This document shows positions 8,867 through 12,525 of a DNA stretch of 12,525 nucleotides, piece after piece. The notes beneath the pieces are model-generated. The model made no database searches. It saw only the letters and a program-made list of their open reading frames with translations, and was not told the DNA's origin. The stretch is from Euperipatoides rowelli (Eukaryota; Onychophora; Udeonychophora; Euonychophora; Peripatopsidae), in the NCBI GenBank assembly GCA_003024985.2, contig PXIH01S0023434.1. One strand, 5' to 3'. The first letter of the stretch is position 1, and each line of letters begins with the position of its first letter. Position numbers and translations under genes: made by a program.

Positions 8867-9381
8867 ATAATTCCAAATGTAGACAGTTTACATTATAAAG
8901 TCCTTTATGGATATTTATAGTAAGGTATTCCATAGATTCTCTGTCCATTTTTACCTGTTGGTAGGCTCGTTCTAAATCTAATTTGGAAAATATTGTTTCA
9001 CCAGCCAATTTACTAAGAATATCTTCGAGGATTGGTAGAGGGTATTAGCCAGCTGTTAAATTAGGATTTAGTCCCACATTATAATCTCCGCATTATCTTA
9101 GTGATCCATTTTTTTAAAAAATGGTATAGGGGAAGTCCATTTTGAAAATCTGGTAGTGATAATGCCTTGTTTTTCCAATTTAGTCAGTTCTTCTTCAATA
9201 GCAGGTATTATAGCAAAAGGGATGGGTCTGTGTTTAAAAAATTTTGTACAGCATCCTTTTTTACAAATAATTTTGAAAGTAGTTCTTTAAAATTATCTAA
9301 TAATATTTGAAGCTTGCTATCTTTTCCTTCAATTTGATTTATTTCACTAAAAAGTTGTGTTGAAAAGCCTAAAGAATGAAA
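8867..9381 (-). pseudogene. Mag-type reverse transcriptase, N-terminal part only, broken
   Basis: Minus-strand trace of the retrotransposon RT. The protease-to-RT linker gives FHSLGFSTQLFSEINQI after a TAG that replaces the usual Trp of the LLGRSW block. Then follow LQILLDNFKELLSK, the block SKWTSPIPFFKK near 9140, and ETIFSKLDLERAYQQVKMD with LTINIHKGLY (frame 9008-8867). These are the first RT motifs, with the first catalytic Asp in KLDLERAYQ. Then the sequence jumps straight into the integrase zinc module. The YxDD catalytic motif, thumb, connection and RNase H are all absent. The junction lies near 8867. It could not have made DNA. Confidence 0.83.
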
Positions 9382-9636
9382 CTAAGAACGGCCTAGTAGT
9401 GCATTTAAACCCTTTTTAGTAATAAAAAGTTCTAGGTTTTGAGCTTCATATTTATTAAATTTGACATTTACTCTGCGTACGCCAAGTGGTATGATCAAAT
9501 CCGCCACAAACTCAGTAACAGAATCATGATCAAGTTGAAATCTTTTGCAAAGTTTATATTGTTCACATCTAGCTAAAGGTTTCGGGCAGAAATGCTGTTC
9601 TAGAATGTCCAGAAGTTCTACTAAAGATCTAGACAT
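9382..9636 (-). pseudogene. Gag middle fused by deletion to the protease/RT linker
   Basis: An 84-codon minus-strand frame built from two parts. Residues 1-47 contain SLVELLDILEQHFCPKPL, EQYKLCKRFQ and DSVTEFVADL, the typical gag capsid-domain pattern of Mag-type elements. Residues from about 52 contain RRVNVKFNKYEAQNLELF and LNALLGRS, the pre-RT linker. The rest of gag, the CCHC zinc knuckle and the aspartic protease that should lie between are missing, so a deletion junction sits near 9495. The frame happens to stay open across it. The first Met is not a real start: gag continues upstream, beyond the inserted block, at 10541-10712. Confidence 0.78.
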
Positions 9637-9645
9637 CTGACTATG

Positions 9646-10528
9646 GGGTCATGGGGGTCATAGGGAATTCAAAGCCAGGAATGAAAGTTGCAAGGAGGTT
9701 TGGGTTTCACATGACCAGTGGCCTATCAAATATATCAAATCATATGTTCAAATTACATTCATGTTTATAAAATATTAATATGTTTTTTGTGACCATAAAG
9801 AATATTAGTTTTATGTGTAAAATGATGACTTATATAAAAAATGTATGCAAGAATATTTTATAATTTTTGTTATATTTATATAGACAGATTTAATGTAAAT
9901 TGTGACTTAAATGTGGGAAAGAACCTGAAATATATTTGGATTTTTTTATTTTTATGGGATTAGTTAGCAAGAATAGGCTATGATTTTATTTTCAATGTGT
10001 AAACAAAAATGTAGTAATTTTATTTTTATTCAAAAGAAAGTAATAAAAAAATATCTATTGTGAATCAATATTTTTATGTAATAAGGCCACAGGGATATTT
10101 TATTTTATATTTGTAAATTGTTAGCTTAGTATATATATTTTTTAGTGTTTTTGTTACCACAGCGTTCAGTCACAGTAGTCATAATTCTCATACGTGTTCA
10201 ATTTATTTTAAAGTGTTTTGTGAAGCTGACAGGGGCAATAAAAGCCTGTTATCTGAAAGAATTGTGTACTCGTATTTATTATTATTATTATTAATTATTA
10301 TTATTTCTTTTGTGTATTGGCTGTGTGCTTTTCAGGGCAGCAGCGAGATCTGCTACAACTACCCCAAGGTTATCAAGAGTCTTATTTGCGGAGCTAGTGA
10401 GCGGGGAGTGCCTGGCTTGCCAAGCGCTACACTAACTAATTCCTGCAAGGTTAGGCATAGTCATTCAAAATTGCCAACTTGCTTTGGGAGCAACGGGCAC
10501 CCTAGTGAGATAGGTCTAACACCCTATG
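9646..10528 (+). mobile_element. Unidentified ~885-bp insertion splitting the Mag-type gag
   Basis: The gag N-terminus (10712-10541) and gag middle (9636 onward) of the minus-strand element are separated by unrelated sequence. A possible 5-bp duplication CTATG flanks it (9641-9645 and 10524-10528). Alternatively the ends TGACTATGG (9638) and CCTATGTCA (10523) are near-inverted and could be LTR-like ends. Most of it (9715-10220) is AT-rich with no gene. On the + strand it has AATAAA (10237-10242) in a context like an LTR R region, an ATT microsatellite (about 10276-10307), and then a GC-richer segment (10335-10530). A solo LTR or truncated + strand retroelement is possible; a 109-codon + frame here (10213-10542) matches nothing I know. 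Confidence 0.5.
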
Positions 10529-10540
10529 TCACAGCAATTT

Positions 10541-10712
10541 AATTTGAAGACTTGATGACATAAAAAATTAAAAGTAGTGTCACCAATTACTGTTAAACTG
10601 TATCTTTTTGTAATTTTTCTTCCACTTTATGATTAGATAGAAAATATTCTAGTTGTGTGTATCTAGTCCAATTCATACATGCCAGGTCAAACTGTCCAAT
10701 TTTCATTTCCAT
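10541..10712 (-). pseudogene. Mag-type gag N-terminal fragment
   Basis: The minus-strand reading starts at ATG 10712: IGQFDLACMNWTRYTQLEYF, then LSNHKVEEKLQKDTV, a stop, and in the next frame VIGDTTF. This follows the opening of Mag-type gag proteins (a short start, then a W-x-x-Y-x-x-x-L-E-x-F-like helix, then a VxGxxxY/F-like block). The start is only 24 bases from the right terminal repeat. A TGCGAC word between the two (minus strand) may be a decayed primer-binding site. The gag continues at 9636 across the inserted block. Confidence 0.7.
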
Positions 10713-10735
10713 TTTAAATAAATTTTGTCGCAGTT

Positions 10736-10799
10736 TGTTATATATTAGTACAACGAGAAAATGTGTAAACTATACTTTACAAGTATAAGTTAACTAACA
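10736..10799 (-). repeat. Right 64-bp terminal repeat (5' LTR candidate) of the Mag-type element
   Basis: Direct repeat of 7780-7843, starting TGTTATATATTAG and ending AGTTAACTAACA on the + strand, with perfect 5-base inverted ends TGTTA/TAACA. Outside similarity is limited to a few bases (AGTTT before, TTTA after). At 64 bp it is among the shortest LTRs one could propose; length equality and position beside gag support it. Confidence 0.68.
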
Positions 10800-10894
10800 T
10801 TTATTTTCTAAATGTACTATGTAAATATAAAAATAAAATTGTAGAATAACTATCAATATTTATATCAAATAAAATTATTATCTTTAGTTTACTG

Positions 10895-10916
10895 TGTTGG
10901 GCATGAATGCCCAACA
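10895..10916. repeat. 10-bp perfect inverted repeat with 2-base loop
   Basis: TGTTGGGCAT, loop GA, ATGCCCAACA. This is a GC-richer hairpin in AT-rich surroundings. No oligo-T follows at once and no CTRR end follows, so neither a Pol III terminator nor a Helitron end is supported. Confidence 0.85.
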
Positions 10917-11136
10917 TATATGTTTAAATATATTAGTTAACTCATCTAATGTTAACTTTTATTCTGACTCCTACATATGAAATAAATTATCTGAATATAA
11001 GAATCATAAAAGTTACCTTGCCAGGATTTTTTTAGTAAACAAATACTTGCAGCCATGAGGTAAAATACAATAGGTTAATCTATATGATATGCCATAGTGA
11101 AACAACTTGTACCATATATGAGTTTGTAGACTTAGC

Positions 11137-11183
11137 TGATTTGCAACTTAGGCTGGAATTGTTCCAGCCTAAGTTGCAAATCA
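11137..11183. repeat. Perfect 22-bp inverted repeat with 3-base loop
   Basis: The left arm 11137-11158 (starts TGATTTGCAACTTAGG, ends CTGGAA) pairs without mismatch with 11162-11183; the loop is TTG at 11159-11161. The perfection stands out in a region where the other repeats differ by about 10 percent, so it is recent, maintained, or a cloning or assembly foldback. It is shorter than a usual microRNA precursor. Confidence 0.9.
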
Positions 11184-11548
11184 ACATAACCATTCAATAG
11201 ATGAATCCAAGCTTTTTCAGTTTTTAACTTTTTTCTGGATCTAATAATTGCGTCATAAATTTATTTTTCACTATGTCATTTTTTTTACATCGAGTAGATA
11301 ATGTTTAGTTACAATATTAATATCACTCTTTATGAAATATACTTTATGAAATGACAAGAGTATATACCATTGCCGACTTAACTTTATAATTTAATGTATT
11401 ATTTAGAAGTAATGTAATAGAGAAATTATTGCCACTACAAAAAAGATGCGGTCAGATACCGATATTTGCCTACCAACATAGTAGCATGTGGAATTAGTAT
11501 TTTTTCTCGCCGATTTCAGGTGGGCAGATAACTGAAACTGACCAAAGA

Positions 11549-11916
11549 TGAAGCAAGTATTATAATATTTGGTGTCAAATTTCGATGATTCAACAAGAGG
11601 AATTACTAGTCTTATTTTTTTTTTTGGGGTTTAAGTATCAAAACGCCTTATTAACCATATTACAATTTAGGCTATGTACCTTATAGATAAAATATCCACC
11701 ATTATCTTTATATAGGCAATACTTGTTGGCACTTACTGTAAATAATATTGTAGGCAGTCATACTGTAACTTTTAAATCAAACTAATCAAAGTTATTAATA
11801 TCATTACCGCTTTATAGTCCTTTAGTTTTAAGGATACAATATCTGACATAGGTACAATATACTTTACATTAGAATAGACTATTCATCCTACTAAATACAG
11901 AATTAGTTCATGTACA
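11549..11916 (-). repeat. Right copy of the ~350-bp direct repeat (candidate 5' LTR of the outer element)
   Basis: Matches 5862-6204 on the same strand, starting at TGAAGCAAGTATTATA and running to CAGAATTAGTTCATGTACA. It is interrupted by the hAT element and appears to resume at 12395-12426 (ACTAATTCTGCTTTATAACTC), matching weakly to 6204-6228. On the minus strand TCTTTGGTCAG directly inside could be a decayed primer-binding region, but I cannot name the tRNA. Confidence 0.75.
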
Positions 11917-11917
11917 C
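11910..11917. repeat. Left target-site duplication of the hAT element
   Basis: ATGTACAC, identical to 12395-12402. An 8-bp duplication is the hallmark of hAT transposition. Confidence 0.9.
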
Positions 11918-11944
11918 CAAGCGTGTAAAACTTAAAACCTGACG

Positions 11945-11992
11945 TGGGCCAAATAAACAAGGTTTAANTGGGCCAAATAAACAAGGTTTAAG
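11945..11992. repeat. 24-bp tandem repeat, two copies
   Basis: The unit starts TGGGCCAAATAAACAAGG and ends TTTAA plus one base (N at 11968, G in copy two). A partial third start, AAGTGGGC, follows before an A-run at about 12004-12015. It lies just inside the hAT left end and repeats the subterminal GGGCC word. Confidence 0.85.
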
Positions 11993-12027
11993 TTTAAGTG
12001 GGCAAAAAAAAAAAGGAAAGCATCATA

Positions 12028-12133
12028 ATCAATTTTCATTGAAACGCTCCAACTCCCACTTTTCTTGAAAATTTCTATGTCCGTCAGCAATTTTTTGTTT
12101 ATTTCTACTACCACTTGACTTTGATAGAGACAT
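12028..12133 (-). pseudogene. hAT transposase N-terminal fragment
   Basis: Minus-strand reading from ATG 12133 gives MSLSKSSGSRNKQKIADGHR followed by NFQEKWELERF and, a few codons later, a stop. The FQEKWEL-type block near the start is characteristic of the hAT transposases often annotated as GTF2IRD2-like or ZBED-like proteins in animals, where a BED-like zinc finger would follow. Only about 35 codons remain. The rest of the gene is absent, so the 477-bp element is an internal-deletion product of a coding hAT. A longer frame in another phase across 11932-12114 has no such match and is disregarded. Confidence 0.65.
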
Positions 12134-12394
12134 GCTGAATATAAAGGACTGAAATAAATGAATAATCTTAAAATTGTTTAAAATAATACATTTAAATTAA
12201 TAGTAATATTTTTTCTTGAACATTAACTTACCAGACAATGAGCAATTGCACAAATTAATAAGCATTTTACGGAAATGGTGCGCCTGTGTGCAAGGTGACA
12301 TGATATTAGCATACCGTAATTGGCCTGGCCTGGGCCGCACAAATAATTGCTTAGGGCCGTATGTGGTTCGCGGGCCGCGAGTTTGACACCACTG

Positions 12395-12402
12395 ATGTAC
12401 AC
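12395..12402. repeat. Right target-site duplication of the hAT element
   Basis: ATGTACAC, identical to 11910-11917. It is followed directly by TAATTCTG, which completes an inverted repeat with CAGAATTAGT on the other side of the element. Confidence 0.9.
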
Positions 12403-12525
12403 TAATTCTGCTTTATAACTCTATAGCGTCTTTAGTTTTTCTAAAACTATAAAAAAAAAACATTATGTCTAACTTATGAATTTAGCTTCATATTTTATAT
12501 TTTTTTTTAGCTGGCTAGGTAAAAT

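Larger units (their letters stand above)
7780..10799 (-). mobile_element. Mag-type Ty3/gypsy remnant (minus strand) with 64-bp terminal repeats
   Basis: The edges are a pair of 64-bp direct repeats. Between them on the minus strand lie a gag start, a gag middle, a protease/RT linker, RT and integrase in the right order. Similarity is to the 'K02A2.6-like' gypsy polyproteins of invertebrates. Without the inserted block at 9646-10528 the copy is only about 2.1 kb, less than half a full element, because of two internal deletions (near 9495 and near 8867). The gag ATG is 24 bases inside the right repeat, which is unusually tight. Very short LTRs (77 bp, from memory) are known for the silkworm element mag. 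No target-site duplication is evident. Confidence 0.75.
10800..11548. other. AT-rich gene-free stretch with two hairpins
   Basis: No coding trace on either strand, although the outer gypsy element's gag or RT should lie here if it were complete. It contains a 10-bp hairpin (10895-10916) and a perfect 22-bp hairpin (11137-11183). Near the right end, words such as CAGATACCGATATTTGCC and CGCCGATTTCAGG may be the leader of the outer element. I see nothing else to annotate. Confidence 0.55.
11918..12394 (-). mobile_element. hAT element, 477 bp, non-autonomous, with intact target duplications
   Basis: The right end read inward is CAGTGGTGTCAAACTCGCGG, the well-known hAT terminus that continues into GGCCCGCG-type sequence. 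The left end is CAAGCGTGTAAAACTTAAAA, a degraded match with the CA-x-x-GTGT-x-AAACT pattern kept. Perfect 8-bp duplications (ATGTACAC) flank it. GGCC words recur near both ends (GGGCC at 11946 and 11970; GGGCCGCAC, GGGCCGTATG and GGGCCGCG from 12331). The left part has a 24-bp tandem repeat and an A-run; the middle holds a transposase start on the minus strand. It cannot move by itself but might have been moved by a full-length relative. Confidence 0.9.
5862..12426 (-). mobile_element. Outer Ty3/gypsy-type LTR retrotransposon (minus strand), deleted and filled with nested insertions
   Basis: Two same-strand repeats at the edges act as candidate LTRs. A purine-rich tract (minus strand) lies next to the left copy, and a minus-strand integrase (6379-7760) lies just inside it. 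The order LTR, polypurine tract, integrase C-terminus is exactly what a minus-strand gypsy element should show at its 3' end. Its gag, protease, RT and RNase H are missing: 10800-11548, where its 5' internal part should be, has no coding trace. A second gypsy element occupies 7780-10799 and a hAT element occupies 11918-12394. Treating the repeats as the LTRs of this integrase is an inference from position. No target-site duplication was found. Confidence 0.6.

Noticed and set aside
10276-10307. ATT microsatellite
   Set aside because: A simple low-complexity run of no special meaning beyond marking the inserted block.
10370-10470. Possible tRNA-like or SINE head in the GC-richer segment
   Set aside because: No cloverleaf, A box or B box could be fitted on either strand.
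10213-10542. A 109-codon + strand frame with a GC-richer second half
   Set aside because: It lies inside the insertion that splits gag, starts with a microsatellite-encoded hydrophobic run and matches no family I know. The CTTTTCAGGG junction might be a splice acceptor, but nothing else supports an exon.
11932-12114. A 60-codon - strand frame across the hAT left half
   Set aside because: It arises from the 24-bp tandem repeat and A-run. The true hAT transposase trace is in a different frame starting at 12133.
1-12525. CRISPR array, bacterial operon or phage module
   Set aside because: No spaced repeats, no ribosome-binding pattern and no bacterial genes; all coding traces are animal mobile elements.

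Overview
The window looks like AT-rich, repeat-dense DNA from an animal genome, most likely an invertebrate and plausibly an arthropod. The evidence is the mix of elements: a Polinton/Maverick, two Ty3/gypsy retrotransposons (one resembling the Mag lineage) and a short hAT element. No ordinary host gene, tRNA, rRNA or CRISPR array is visible. The species cannot be told from sequence alone. Three ambiguous bases (positions 1156, 2613 and 11968) fall inside element sequence.

Region 1 (about 190-5338) is part of a decayed Polinton, a virus-like self-synthesising DNA transposon. On the + strand, in order, are a retroviral-type integrase with a C-terminal chromodomain, a penton-like minor capsid protein, a small intact basic protein, a hexon-like major capsid protein, and an adenain-type cysteine protease. 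Two further conserved Polinton genes run in from the right on the - strand and meet the + genes at a convergent polyadenylation region (4235-4382). Stops and frameshifts break every gene except the 139-codon basic protein. Compact joints survive (ATGA at 1239, TAATG at 5024). The protein-primed DNA polymerase and packaging ATPase of a full element are not in the window, so this is a truncated copy or one that continues outside.

Region 2 (5339-5861) has no gene but holds a cluster of CCGAA/TTCGG words and a repeated TGCATTnTGGG word.

Region 3 (5862-12426) is best read as one nested retrotransposon nest. Two same-orientation repeats of about 350 bp (5862-6228 and 11549-11916, resuming at 12395) look like LTRs of a minus-strand Ty3/gypsy element, of which a polypurine-like tract (6229-6249) and an integrase (6379-7760) remain. 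Inside it lies a second minus-strand gypsy remnant (7780-10799) of Mag type. It is bounded by 64-bp terminal repeats and carries two internal deletions (gag to the protease/RT linker, and RT to integrase). Its gag is split by an unidentified insertion of about 885 bp. Finally a 477-bp hAT element with perfect 8-bp target duplications (ATGTACAC) sits in the outer right-hand LTR and keeps the first codons of a transposase.

All coding traces belong to mobile or virus-like elements and almost all are dead. I found no convincing undescribed system. The most useful observations are the nesting and its relative chronology, the very short terminal repeats, the hAT insertion into a palindromic LTR edge, and a perfect 22-bp hairpin at 11137-11183.
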